This document shows positions 9,702 through 20,724 of a stretch of 61,645 nucleotides of DNA, piece by piece. This DNA comes from Bryobacteraceae bacterium. Its GTDB lineage: Bacteria > Acidobacteriota > Terriglobia > Bryobacterales > Bryobacteraceae. Position 1 is the first letter of the stretch. Each line of letters begins with the position of its first letter. Both the position numbers and the translations under genes were made by a program. The notes under the pieces are model-generated. The model was given only the letters and a program-made list of their open reading frames with translations. It was not told the origin of the DNA and made no database searches. The stretch lies in the NCBI GenBank assembly GCA_019748195.1, contig JAIEPW010000089.1, positions 1-61,645 of the forward strand. Direction: 5' to 3'.

Positions 9702-10142
9702 TCACGAGCGGGAGCCGGATGCGCCGGAGTCCTTCTCGAGCAAGCCCCTCGCCACGGCGCCCAGCTTCATGAACGAATCGAAGTCCGATGGCTTACGGAA
9801 ATAGGCGTTGGCGCCGAGGCCCAGCACCAAGGCGCGATCCTCTTGCAGGTCCGAGGAGGTCACGACGATGACCGGGACTTCATGGCAGACGGCTCCGGAT
9901 CGAAGGAGCCGAAGCACTTCGCCGCCGGCGAGGCCGGGGAGATTCAAGTCCAGAATCACGAGATCCGGGCAGGAGGGCGAGCCGCCGGCGGACCGCAACA
10001 GGCCGGCCGCCTCCGCGCCATTGCGGAGCACGACGAAATGAGCGTTCATGGCGGCGGAAAGAGCTTCCCGGATCAGGAAGACATCCGCATCGTGGTCTTC
10101 CACAATCCAGACGCGACGTCCGGTTTCGGAAGGTTCAGACAG
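9702..10142 (-). CDS. single-domain response regulator (Rcp1-like)
   Basis: A stand-alone receiver of 146 residues. Acidic pocket EDHDAD (about 15-20), phospho-acceptor Asp about 65 in VILDLNLPG, Thr in VIVVTSSD and Lys in YFRKPSDFD are all present; the YFRKP and C-terminal pattern resemble Rcp1-like regulators partnered with phytochrome-type kinases. No output domain is present. No ATG/GTG gives a full receiver, so the best start is a CTG at 10142, which overlaps the end of the kinase gene by 8 nt. This implies translational coupling to the kinase. Confidence 0.82.
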   Translation of the reverse strand: MSEPSETGRRVWIVEDHDADVFLIREALSAAMNAHFVVLRNGAEAAGLLRSAGGSPSCPDLVILDLNLPGLAGGEVLRLLRSGAVCHEVPVIVVTSSDLQEDRALVLGLGANAYFRKPSDFDSFMKLGAVARGLLEKDSGASGSRS

Positions 10143-12102
10143 GGATGGTGAATCGGAACGTGGCTCCCTCTCCGGGCCGGGATTCCACCCAGATTCTTCC
10201 CCCATACCGTTCCACGATTCGCTGGCAAATGGCCAGCCCGATGCCGGTCCCGGAATATTCACTGGCGTTGTGCAGGCGTTTAAATAGGCCAAAGATACGC
10301 TCCTTGTGGATGGGATCGATCCCGATGCCGTTGTCGGCGACGGAGAACTGCCACGTTGCATCGCGCGGCTCCGCGCTGACGTGAATCACGGGGGGCCGCG
10401 AAGGTTCGCGATACTTGATCGCATTGCCGATCAGGTTCTGAAAAAGCTGCTGGAGATGAACGGGATCCATGCGGACTTCGGGAAGCTGGTCCGCCCGGAT
10501 GGAGACATTCGCGCTCCGGATAGCGCCCGCGAGGTTTTCCAGCGCGGCTTCGAGGGCGGCGGAAGCGGGGGCCGGCTGGGCCGAGATCCGCAAGGCGCCG
10601 ATGCGGGTGTATTCGAGCAGATCGCGGATGAGCGCTTCCATGCGGAGCGCGCCGCCGCGCACCCGCTCCAGGAACTCCGCGGCCTGGCCATCGAGGCGGT
10701 GCGAATGGCGGCGGATCAGCAATTCACTGAAGATGCTGACGGTACGGATGGGCTCCTGCAAGTCGTGAGTGGCGGTGTAGACGAACTGTTCGAGCTCGCG
10801 GTTGAGGCGGCGGAGTTCATTCTCGATGTTCTTGCGGGCGGAGTAATCCATCAATGCGCAGACCGATCCGCGAACCGCGCCGCTGGGATCGCGAAGGGGC
10901 AGCGCGCTGCCGACCAGCGCGACTTTCCGGCCATCCCAGGTGAGGGCTTCGAGGTCAAAATCGAGCTGCGGTTCGCCCGACGCGGCCGCCAATTGCAAGG
11001 GCATTTCCGAAGGGTCGAGTTCCCGCCCATCCCGCAGAAGCGTGAGATTCATCCCGCTGGACGGCGATGCCCCCGGCCCACCGGCGGTTTCCTGCAGTAG
11101 TTGAGCCGCCCGGTTGCTCTGAACCTGGGAACAGCGCTCGTCGAGGGCGATCCACACCGGCATCGGGACCAGGTTCAGGATGGTCTCCAGCTCTTCGGTG
11201 CGTCTCCGCAGATTCTCGAGAATCCGTTTCTGCTCCGTGATGTCGATTACTTCGATCACGGTGCCGTTGATTCCCTTGGCATCGCGCAGCGGGCTGGCGG
11301 TGTAGGCGACGTTGTAGAAGCTCCCGTCCTTGTGGACAAAGATTTCCTCGCCCTGCATGCGGTCGTTCTCCGGGAACGCCCGATCGATGGGGCATTCCGA
11401 GAGCGGATACGGGGAGCCGTCGGGCCGGGTGTGGTGAACGACATCGTGCAACGGCCTGCCTTGAGCCTCGGCGAGCGTGTAGCCCGTGAGCTTTTCGGCG
11501 GCGGGGTTCATGAAGACGCAGTGCTGCCGGTCATCCATGATGAAGAGGCTGGTGCTTGCGTTATCGGTGATCGCGCGGGTCAGGCGGGCTTGATTTTCCA
11601 GCGCCTGTTCCATGGAGCGGCGCTCCGTGATGTCCGTGGTGATGCCAACCAGGCGGGCGAAGGTCCCTTCTTCGGCTACGGCACGGCCGCGGCCCGCAAG
11701 CCACCGCTTACCCTTGGAGGGGTGGCGGATGCGGAAATCGAACTGGAAGTCGCCGGTTTGCCGCGCCCTCTCGAGCGCCTTCGCCGCGGGCTCACGATCG
11801 TCGGGATGCAGGGATTCGATCCATTGTCCGGGGCTGACGCGGGTGGCAGGGTCCAACCCGTAGAGCGCGTAATATTCCGGAGTTACCTCAAACTCGTGGG
11901 ATCTCAGGTCCAGGCTCCAGACGGCAGCTTCGCCGTGGAGCTGAGAAAGGCGGAGCAACTCGTAATGCTGGGACAAGCTGTAGGGGGGAATGCTCGACGG
12001 CGTCTGTTTCTGAAGCCGCGCCTCCAGTTCGGCGACACGGCTTCTCAGGTCTTCGAGTTCCCGTCGGGTTTCGTCCGGTGGCGCTTGCTCGCGTGCGGTC
12101 AC
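10135..12102 (-). CDS. PAS-domain sensor histidine kinase
   Basis: A soluble 655-residue kinase with no membrane segment. In order it has a short coiled coil (about 10-35), three PAS/PAC modules (about 50-165, 170-295, 300-425), a HisKA domain with His about 446 in TATHDLQEPIRTV, and an HATPase with NLIGNAIKYRE (N box), VADNGIGID (G1), FGLFKRLH (F box) and GTGIGLAICQRIVE (G2). The DLQEP form is typical of phytochrome-like kinases that pair with single-domain regulators, and the next gene is one. The PAS signal is unknown; no chromophore Cys context is evident. Confidence 0.9.
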   Translation of the reverse strand: MTAREQAPPDETRRELEDLRSRVAELEARLQKQTPSSIPPYSLSQHYELLRLSQLHGEAAVWSLDLRSHEFEVTPEYYALYGLDPATRVSPGQWIESLHPDDREPAAKALERARQTGDFQFDFRIRHPSKGKRWLAGRGRAVAEEGTFARLVGITTDITERRSMEQALENQARLTRAITDNASTSLFIMDDRQHCVFMNPAAEKLTGYTLAEAQGRPLHDVVHHTRPDGSPYPLSECPIDRAFPENDRMQGEEIFVHKDGSFYNVAYTASPLRDAKGINGTVIEVIDITEQKRILENLRRRTEELETILNLVPMPVWIALDERCSQVQSNRAAQLLQETAGGPGASPSSGMNLTLLRDGRELDPSEMPLQLAAASGEPQLDFDLEALTWDGRKVALVGSALPLRDPSGAVRGSVCALMDYSARKNIENELRRLNRELEQFVYTATHDLQEPIRTVSIFSELLIRRHSHRLDGQAAEFLERVRGGALRMEALIRDLLEYTRIGALRISAQPAPASAALEAALENLAGAIRSANVSIRADQLPEVRMDPVHLQQLFQNLIGNAIKYREPSRPPVIHVSAEPRDATWQFSVADNGIGIDPIHKERIFGLFKRLHNASEYSGTGIGLAICQRIVERYGGRIWVESRPGEGATFRFTIPV

Positions 12103-12346
12103 GCTAGCGGCCTCCCGAGCGTTTGACCTGATCGGAACACGTCCGCGGGGTCATTCCGTCGCATTTTAATGGTACGAAATCTCACATCTCACAACGCTGC
12201 GATGTCCCGCTTGCCGGGCGGTGGTTGTAGCCACTGTACACCAGCGAAGTTCGCCGGGTCAAAGAGTGAGACGCGTGTGAGCTGTGAGCCCGCACGGACC
12301 CCCGCCGCGCCGGCGATGTCCAAGGCGGGCTCTCCAGGCGAATGAT

Positions 12347-14472
12347 TTACGCCGCGGCAGTCTGAGCTTTTTCCTTGTCCCACTGGGCGAAATTCTTGCC
12401 CTGGGCCGCAAGCTCCTTCAGCAGCGGCGCGGGAGTCCACCAGGCGCCATGCTCCTTCTCGAACTCGCAGATCCGCTCGTAGACCTTTTGCAGGCCGACG
12501 GTGTCGGCGTACCACATGGGGCCTCCACGATGCGCCGGATACCCGTAGCCCATGATGTAAATGATGTCGATATCGACGGCGCGCAGCGCGATGCCTTCTT
12601 GCAGAATGCGCGCGCCTTCGTTAACCAGGGCATACTGCGTTCGTTCGATGATTTCCTGGTTCGAGATTGCGCGGCGCTGCATCCCGCGCTTGGCGGTCTC
12701 GCGCTCGATCATTTCCGCGACGGCGGGGTCCGGCACCGGGCGGCGGTTGGCATCGTACTGATACCAGCCGGCGCCGGTCTTCTGACCGTAGCGGCCCATC
12801 TCGTACAGAACATCGGCGAGGAAGGGATAGCGGCGGCCGGGAATCTCGGTGTCCTTGAACTCCTGCCGGATGCGCCAGCCGACATCGATGCCGGCGAGGT
12901 CGGACATCGCGAGCGGGCCCATCGCCAGGCCGAAGCCGTAGAGGGCCTGATCCACCTGCTCCGCCGAGGCGCCTTCCTCCACCAGGAACTGGGCCTCGCG
13001 GCCGTAAGGCGCCACCATGCGATTCCCGACGAAGCCGCGGCAGTTCCCGACGAGAACGCCCACCTTGGACAGTGTTTTCGAGAGATTCATCGAGGTGGCG
13101 ATGACTTCGAGCGAGGTGTGCCTGCCGCGCACGATCTCGAGCAGCCGCATGACGTTCGCGGGACTGAAGAAGTGATGCCCGATGACGAACTCCGGCCGCG
13201 AGGTAGCGGAGGCGATCTCGTCGATATCCAGGGTGGAGGTGTTCGAGGCGAGAATACAGCCCGGCTTGCAAATGCGGTCGAGTTCGCCGAAGATCTCCTT
13301 CTTCAGGGCCATGCCCTCGAAGACCGCTTCCACGACGATGTCCACCTGCTCAAAGCCGGAGTAGTCGAGCTGCGGCGTGATCAACGCCATGCGCTTGTCC
13401 ATCACGTCCTCGGGGAAGCGGCCTTTGTTGACGGAGTTCTGGTAGTTCTTGCGGATGGTGCTCATGCCGCGATCCAGGGCTTCCCGGGTGGTCTCGCGGA
13501 GGCGCACCGGGATGCCGGCATTGGCGTAAACCATGGCGATGCCGCCGCCCATGGTGCCCGCGCCGATGACGCCGGCGGCGCGGATGTCCAGGGTGCGGGT
13601 GTCCTTGCCGACGCCGGGAACCTTGGCGACTTCCCGCTCGCCGAAAAAGGCGTGAATCAGAGCCCGGGACTGATCGGAGAACAGGCAGGTACGGAACAAC
13701 TCGGCTTCCGTTTCGCAGCCGCGAGCGAAGTCCGCGGTTGTGGCGGCTTCGACGGCGTCGACGGCGGCCAGGGGCGCCATCAAGCCGCGGCGCTCCTTGC
13801 GGCAGCGTTCGCGCCAGCCGGCGAAGAACGCCGCATCGACGCCGCCGAGCTTATCGTTGCGATCGCGGGTTTTGGGATACGGGCCACCGGCGGCGATCTT
13901 TTCGCGGCAGAACGCCACCGCGCCTTCCAGCAGATCGCCGTCCACAATGCGGTCCAGGATTCCGGCTTGGAGCGCCTTGGGCGCTTTCACGGGATCTCCG
14001 AGCGCGCACATTTCGGTGGCGAGTTCGACGCCACAGAGGCGGGGAAGCCGCTGCGTGCCGGCCGCGCCGGGAATCAAGCCCAGTTTCACTTCGGGCTGGC
14101 CCACCTGAGCCGAAGCGACCGCCACGCGGTAATGACCCGCCATCGCGGTTTCCAGCCCGCCGCCGAACGCCGTGCCGTGGATCGCCATCACCACCGGCTT
14201 GGCGGAATCCTCAATTTTCAGCAGGGTGGGCAGCAGGGCTACGCCGCGCTTTCCGCTGGCGACCATCTTGCCGAACTCGCGGATGTCGGCGCCGGCTATG
14301 AAGGTGCGGCCTCCGCCGATGATGACGACGCCCTTCGCTTCGGGGTCGGCTGCGGCCCGGTCGATGCCCTCCGCGATTCCTTCCGGCACGCCGGGGCTGA
14401 GGGCGTTCACGGGCGGGTTGTCGATCGTGATCACGAACACTTCGCCCTGTTTGGAATACTTGACCAGTTCGC

Positions 14473-14476
<4 letters not shown>
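12347..14476 (-). CDS. fadJ: FadJ/FadB-like enoyl-CoA hydratase / 3-hydroxyacyl-CoA dehydrogenase
   Basis: A 709-residue multifunctional beta-oxidation enzyme. The N-terminal crotonase domain (about 1-190) has the oxyanion GTAFGGGLE and catalytic Glu residues in GGGLETAM and [20 protein letters not shown]. The Rossmann domain of 3-hydroxyacyl-CoA dehydrogenase begins at about 297 ([16 protein letters not shown]), followed by [28 protein letters not shown] and two C-terminal dehydrogenase domains. It overlaps the upstream acyl-CoA ligase by 4 nt, so activation and oxidation of fatty acids are made together. No thiolase or acyl-CoA dehydrogenase is in the window. An alternative role in aromatic or other acyl-CoA breakdown is possible. 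Confidence 0.92.
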
Positions 14477-16140
<1,664 letters not shown>

Positions 16141-16242
16141 CTGGACATCCTCGCGATCGGGGACTGAAGGGCGGGCGCGCGGGCCTTCCGGCCCTGCATC
16201 CCCATTGAGTATATCCGCAGACTCGCGCGCCGGGGTGAGCCT

Positions 16243-17142
16243 CTACTTCTGTGCCAGCAGCAACTGTCGAGCTTCACTTAACAACCGGCGCTGTTCATCG
16301 GTGACGTTCGGATAGCGCAGATCCAAGCCTTCGAGCGTGTGATACAGAATCGCGGCCACGGCGAGGCGGGTGAACCATTTCGCGTCGGCTGGGATGACGT
16401 GCCACGGCGCCCACCGGGTGCTGGTCGCGTTCAGGCAGTCCTGATACGCCTGCATGTATTCGTCCCAGTGCTCCCGTTCACGAACATCGGCGTGGGAGAA
16501 CTTCCAATTCTTCTCGGGTTCCTCCAGGCGTTCCAGGAAACGCTTCTTCTGTTCCTGCCTGGAAACGTTCAGGAAGAACTTGACGATCTTGACGCCGTTG
16601 TTGGAGAGGTACTTCTCGAAATTGTTGATCTCCTCGTAACGGCGCTCGTAAATCCGCTTGTCCTTGAACTGGTCTGGAAGCTTCTGCCCGCGGATGATCT
16701 CCGGGTGGACCTTCGTGATCAGTACTTCTTCGTAATAGGAGCGATTGAAGATGCCGATGCGCCCGCGTTCGGGCAGCGCTTTTGAGCAGCGCCACAGGTA
16801 GTCGTGGTCAAGCTCCTCGCTGGTGGGGGCCTTAAAGCTGAACACCTGGCAGCCCTGGGGATTAATGCCGCTCATGACGTGCTTGATGGTTCCGTCCTTG
16901 CCGGCGGCGTCCATCGCCTGGAAGATCACCAGGACGGACCAGCGATCCTGGGCATAAAGCATCTCCTGCAGCTCGGCGAGCCTGGCGACACCTCCGCGCA
17001 GGAGTTCCGCGGCGTCTTTCTTCTGGATGTCGCGTGGCTCCGCGCCGGGATCGAAATCCCGTTTGAGTGAGATCTTCTTCCCGGGGGGAACCACGCACTG
17101 GTCGAGAAGCCGCTCGATCTTTTTCGCAGTAGCCTTGTCCAT
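16243..17142 (-). CDS. ppk2: PPK2 family polyphosphate:nucleotide phosphotransferase
   Basis: A cytoplasmic 299-residue kinase that moves phosphate between polyphosphate and nucleotides. Walker A is MDAAGKDGTIKHVMSGINPQG and Walker B/lid GRIGIFNRSYYEEVLITKVHPE, with RRYEEINNFEKYL and RWAPWHVIPADAKWFTR downstream, all typical of single-domain PPK2. The sequence resembles class III or I enzymes; which nucleotides are used (AMP, ADP) is not decidable here. It is a single-gene unit, divergent from the PQQ-propeller gene, with a TATACG-like -10 in the 121-nt gap. Confidence 0.9.
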   Translation of the reverse strand: MDKATAKKIERLLDQCVVPPGKKISLKRDFDPGAEPRDIQKKDAAELLRGGVARLAELQEMLYAQDRWSVLVIFQAMDAAGKDGTIKHVMSGINPQGCQVFSFKAPTSEELDHDYLWRCSKALPERGRIGIFNRSYYEEVLITKVHPEIIRGQKLPDQFKDKRIYERRYEEINNFEKYLSNNGVKIVKFFLNVSRQEQKKRFLERLEEPEKNWKFSHADVREREHWDEYMQAYQDCLNATSTRWAPWHVIPADAKWFTRLAVAAILYHTLEGLDLRYPNVTDEQRRLLSEARQLLLAQK

Positions 17143-17263
17143 GAATGTGAGATTCTCTCCTAACGGGAACCGTGCCGCAACGCCACCAAAGTCGTATAGA
17201 GTGGTAGCCTGCGCGGAGGAGCCCGTAACCTAGGGTCCGCCGGCCGCGCCCTCAAATGAAACC

Positions 17264-18568
17264 ATGCGCAAGCTCCTATTAATTCCAGTTCTGGCGATTT
17301 GCGCCGATGCGGAAGACTGGCCGCAGTGGCGCGGTGTGAACAACGGTGTCGCGGGCGCATCCAAGGCGCCGATGGCCTGGGACTCAACCCGGAATATCGC
17401 CTGGAAGGCTCCCATCGAAGGCGCGGGTCATTCCTCCCCCGTGATCTCGGGCGGACTCATTTTCCTGACGACATCGGTGGAAGGCGCGGTGATCGAGGGT
17501 CACGCGCCGGTGAAGCATACGCGCCGCGATCAGCCCTATCTGCACCCGGACAGCGTCGCGGGCAACCGCAGCCATGAACTGAAGGTGATGGCGCTTGACG
17601 CCAAGACCGGAAAGGTGGTCTGGTCCCGGACAGCTTACGAAGGCAAGATGTTCGATGACCGGCACCGCAAGAATACCTACGCGTCATCCACCCCGGTGAC
17701 CGATGGCAAGCATCTGTTCGTCCATTTCGGATCGGAAGGGATCTATTGCTACAGCCTGGACGGGAAGCAGGTCTGGAAGACGTCTCTAGGACCGATGCCG
17801 AACTGGGGCCTGGGACCGGGCACCTCACCCGTGCTGTTCGAGGATCTGGTGATCATCCAGGGCGACAACGACGGGGGCGAGACATCGTTTATCGCGGCGC
17901 TTTCCAAGAAGGACGGCAAGGTGGTCTGGAAGACGAAGCGCACGAACTGGACCAGTTGGGCCACGCCGATCCTGGTGAAGCACGAGAACGACTGGCAACT
18001 GATCACCGCGGCCCGCGAGGCCACCATTTCCTACGATCCGAAAACCGGCAAGGAACTTTGGGCGGGGCCCGGAGTGGAAGGCAACGCCTGCCCCAGTCCG
18101 GTGGCGGCCAAGGGCCTGGTGATCGTCAGTTCCGGCTATCCCGTGAAGCGGGTGTTCGCGCTGCGGCTGGATGTGAACGCGGCCGAGCGCGTGGCCTGGA
18201 AGTATGACAAGGGCACGGCCTATGTCCCTTCGCCGGTGATTTACGGCGATCACCTGTACTTGATGACCGACAAGGGAATCCTGACCTGCGTGGAGGTGGA
18301 GACCGGAAGGATCGTCTACGACTCGGGCCGGCCTCCGGTGGCCGCGCAGTTTAACTCCTCCCTGGTGGTGGTGGACGGCAAGATCCTGCAGACCAGCGTG
18401 GAGGGAGACACCTTCGTGATCCAGGCGGGACCCGAGCACAAGGTTCTCGGCACCAATTCGCTGGGCGAACCGGTATGGTCCTCGCTCGCCGTCGTGAACG
18501 ATTCGATTTACCTGAGAACTGAGAAGCACCTCTACCAGATTCGGAATGGCGACAACAAAGCCCGCTGA
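17264..18568 (+). CDS. exported PQQ-like beta-propeller protein (BamB-like)
   Basis: A 434-residue exported protein: signal peptide (about 1-16, MRKLLLIPVLAICADA) followed by DWPQWRG, the opening motif of many planctomycete and acidobacterial PQQ-repeat proteins. Several blades follow with the TGKVVWS/DGKQVWK/TGKELWA pattern that marks PQQ-like propellers. There are no quinoprotein dehydrogenase catalytic residues I can point to, so a binding or scaffold role, as in BamB, is more likely than PQQ catalysis. Its 3' end overlaps the start of the downstream permease gene by 23 nt. Confidence 0.82.
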   Translation: MRKLLLIPVLAICADAEDWPQWRGVNNGVAGASKAPMAWDSTRNIAWKAPIEGAGHSSPVISGGLIFLTTSVEGAVIEGHAPVKHTRRDQPYLHPDSVAGNRSHELKVMALDAKTGKVVWSRTAYEGKMFDDRHRKNTYASSTPVTDGKHLFVHFGSEGIYCYSLDGKQVWKTSLGPMPNWGLGPGTSPVLFEDLVIIQGDNDGGETSFIAALSKKDGKVVWKTKRTNWTSWATPILVKHENDWQLITAAREATISYDPKTGKELWAGPGVEGNACPSPVAAKGLVIVSSGYPVKRVFALRLDVNAAERVAWKYDKGTAYVPSPVIYGDHLYLMTDKGILTCVEVETGRIVYDSGRPPVAAQFNSSLVVVDGKILQTSVEGDTFVIQAGPEHKVLGTNSLGEPVWSSLAVVNDSIYLRTEKHLYQIRNGDNKAR

Positions 18569-19949
18569 TCCCGGCCTGATTCGCGGCCTGTCGCTGAACG
18601 CGACCGTGGCGCTGGTGGCCGGTTCGATCATCGGAACGGGCGTCTTCTTCAAGGCCGCGCCGATGGCGCAACTGGTGGGATCGCCGTGGCTGGTGATGCT
18701 GGCGTGGGTGGTGGCAGGCTTCATGTCCCTGGCTGGAGCGCTGACGTACGCCGAGCTCGGGGCGATGATGCCGGAGGCGGGCGGCGAGTATATCTACACG
18801 CGCAACGCCTACGGCCGCCTGGCCGGATTTCTGAGCGGCTGGATGCGCTTCGTGGTTGCCACGGCGGGAGTAGGAGCGCTGGGCGTCGGCTTCGCCACGT
18901 TTCTGAACGCCATCGTCCCCCTGGGCGGATCCTGGATGTCGGCGAAGTACACGATGTTCGGCCGCGAGATGATCTGGCAACTGGGGCCGCGTGAGATCGC
19001 CGCAAGTCTCACGCTGATCGGCTTCGGGTTTCTGAATACGCTGGGGATTGTATTCGGCGGCCGTGTGCAGACTCTGCTGACGGTGCTGAAGTGCGGCGGC
19101 ATCCTGTTCATTGTGGTGGGAGCGTTTCTGATTTCGCCGGGCGGATCGGCGGCCAACTTCCAGGCGCCCCCCGCGCAAGCGGCCGTGGGGCTGGGCGCGT
19201 TCGGCGCGGCCGTGCTTTCCGCGCTCTGGGCTTGCAACGGCTGGGCATTCATGCCGATGGTGGCGGGCGAAGTTTCCAACCCCGGCCGCAACGTCCCGCG
19301 CGGCCTGATCTACGGCGTGCTGATCGTGCTGGCATTGTATGGGCTCGCGAACCTGGCTTACTTCTACGCGCTGCCGTGGAACGAAGTGATCACCTCGAAC
19401 TCCACGGCGTATCGCGACGCGCTGCCGGTGGCTTCGAAGACGGCGCAAACGTTCATGGGTGATCTCGGTCCGAAAATCATTTCCATCGTTTTTCTGATTT
19501 CCGCCGCGGGCGCGATCAACGGGGTGGTGATCTCGAAGGCGCGGGTCCCGTTCGCGATGGCGCGGGATGGATTGTTCCTGCCCAAGCTTGCCGAAGTCAG
19601 TTCCGGGTCGCGCGTGCCGGCCGCTTCGGTGATGGCGGTGAGCGTGTGGGGCAGCATCCTGGCGCTTTCGGGAACGTTCGATCAGCTCACCGACATGACT
19701 ATTTTCGCGGAGTGGATCTTCTACGGGCTTGCCGGTGGAAGCGTTTTCGTGTTCCGGCGCAAGTGGCCGGATCGGCCGCGCCCGTACCGGACCTTCGGCT
19801 ATCCGGTTGTGCCGGTCTTGTTCCTGATCCTGGCCGGATGGCTGGTAGTCAACAGCGTGGTGCAGAAACCCATCGAATCGAGCGTCGGGCTGGCGCTGAT
19901 CGCCTGCGGTCTGCCGGTTTACTTCTACTACACGCGGCGCAGGCCTTGA
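18546..19949 (+). CDS. APC family amino acid permease
   Basis: A 467-residue inner-membrane transporter with about 12 predicted helices. The first helix carries GSIIGTGVFFKAAPMA, the unwound-helix motif GxxIGxG of the amino acid-polyamine-organocation family, and ALTYAELGAMMPEAGGEYIYTRNAYG follows, also diagnostic. It most resembles LAT/SteT-like exchangers (WACNGWAFMPMVAGEVSNPGRNVPRG). Substrate is unknown. The start lies inside the 3' end of the propeller gene, and the gene ends 1 nt from the convergent SDR gene. Confidence 0.9.
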   Translation: MATTKPADPGLIRGLSLNATVALVAGSIIGTGVFFKAAPMAQLVGSPWLVMLAWVVAGFMSLAGALTYAELGAMMPEAGGEYIYTRNAYGRLAGFLSGWMRFVVATAGVGALGVGFATFLNAIVPLGGSWMSAKYTMFGREMIWQLGPREIAASLTLIGFGFLNTLGIVFGGRVQTLLTVLKCGGILFIVVGAFLISPGGSAANFQAPPAQAAVGLGAFGAAVLSALWACNGWAFMPMVAGEVSNPGRNVPRGLIYGVLIVLALYGLANLAYFYALPWNEVITSNSTAYRDALPVASKTAQTFMGDLGPKIISIVFLISAAGAINGVVISKARVPFAMARDGLFLPKLAEVSSGSRVPAASVMAVSVWGSILALSGTFDQLTDMTIFAEWIFYGLAGGSVFVFRRKWPDRPRPYRTFGYPVVPVLFLILAGWLVVNSVVQKPIESSVGLALIACGLPVYFYYTRRRP

Positions 19950-19950
19950 A

Positions 19951-20724
19951 TCAGCCCGCGCTGGTGACGCCGCCATCCACCACAATCATCTGTCCCGTGG
20001 TCCAGGCGCCGGCCCGCGAGGCAAGATACACCGCGGCGCCGGCCAGGTCCTCGGGCTCGCCGATGCGGCGCAGGGGCGTGTGAGACTCGGTCCTCTTCAG
20101 CAGTTCCGGATTGGTCCACAGGGCGGACGCGAAATCGGTGCGGACCAGCCCCGGCGCGATGCAGTTCACGCGAATGTTGTGCGGCCCGTACTCCATGGCG
20201 AGGTTGCGCGCGAGCTGGAAATCCGCCGCCTTGGAGATGCAGTATATGCCCAGCGTGGTGGAGCCCTTCAGCCCGCCAATAGAGGACACGATGATAATGG
20301 AGCCGTCCTTGCGTTCCATCATCTCGGGCGCCACCAGGTTGCACAGCCACCAGTTGGAGCGGACGTTTGTGTCCATTACCTTGCTGAAAGCGTCGTCGCT
20401 CAACTGCGCCATGGGGCCGTAGTAGGGATTCACGGCTGCGTTGCACACCAGCACGTCGGCGGGTCCGAACTCCGCGCGGGTTTTCGACACGAGGTTTTCC
20501 AGGTCTTCCTTCTTGCCGATGTGGGCGGCGATGCCGATGGCCGCGTGGCCCTCGTCGCGAATGGCCTTGGCGACTTCCTGGCACTTGTCTGCCTTACGTG
20601 AGGAAATGACGACCTTGGCTCCGTGGCGGGCAAGTTCCTCGGCGATCGCCTTGCCGATTCCCTTGGTGGATCCGGTGACGATCGCGGTCTTGCCGGAAAG
20701 GTCGAAGAGCGTAGATTTGATCAT
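19951..20724 (-). CDS. short-chain dehydrogenase/reductase
   Basis: A 257-residue classical SDR. The cofactor motif VTGSTKGIGKAIAEEL, NAAVNPYYGP, the catalytic Ser (SSIGGLKGST), and Tyr/Lys in YCISKAADF are in place. VDGGVTSAG at the end is typical of the family. It resembles the DHRS4-like carbonyl reductase group. As the last gene of a five-gene operon with 4-nt overlaps, it probably acts on a ketone or alcohol made by the neighbouring hydrolases. The real substrate is unknown. Confidence 0.9.
   Translation of the reverse strand: MIKSTLFDLSGKTAIVTGSTKGIGKAIAEELARHGAKVVISSRKADKCQEVAKAIRDEGHAAIGIAAHIGKKEDLENLVSKTRAEFGPADVLVCNAAVNPYYGPMAQLSDDAFSKVMDTNVRSNWWLCNLVAPEMMERKDGSIIIVSSIGGLKGSTTLGIYCISKAADFQLARNLAMEYGPHNIRVNCIAPGLVRTDFASALWTNPELLKRTESHTPLRRIGEPEDLAGAAVYLASRAGAWTTGQMIVVDGGVTSAG

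Noticed and set aside
12103-12346. Gap between the histidine kinase and fadJ as a possible gene or RNA
   Set aside because: A minus-strand open frame is present but has no conserved features and shows no start or ribosome site; I see nothing to support.
16181-16194. GGGCC-TTCC-GGCCC inverted repeat between PPK2 and fadD
   Set aside because: Stem is only 5 bp with no T-tract on either strand, so a terminator call is not supported.
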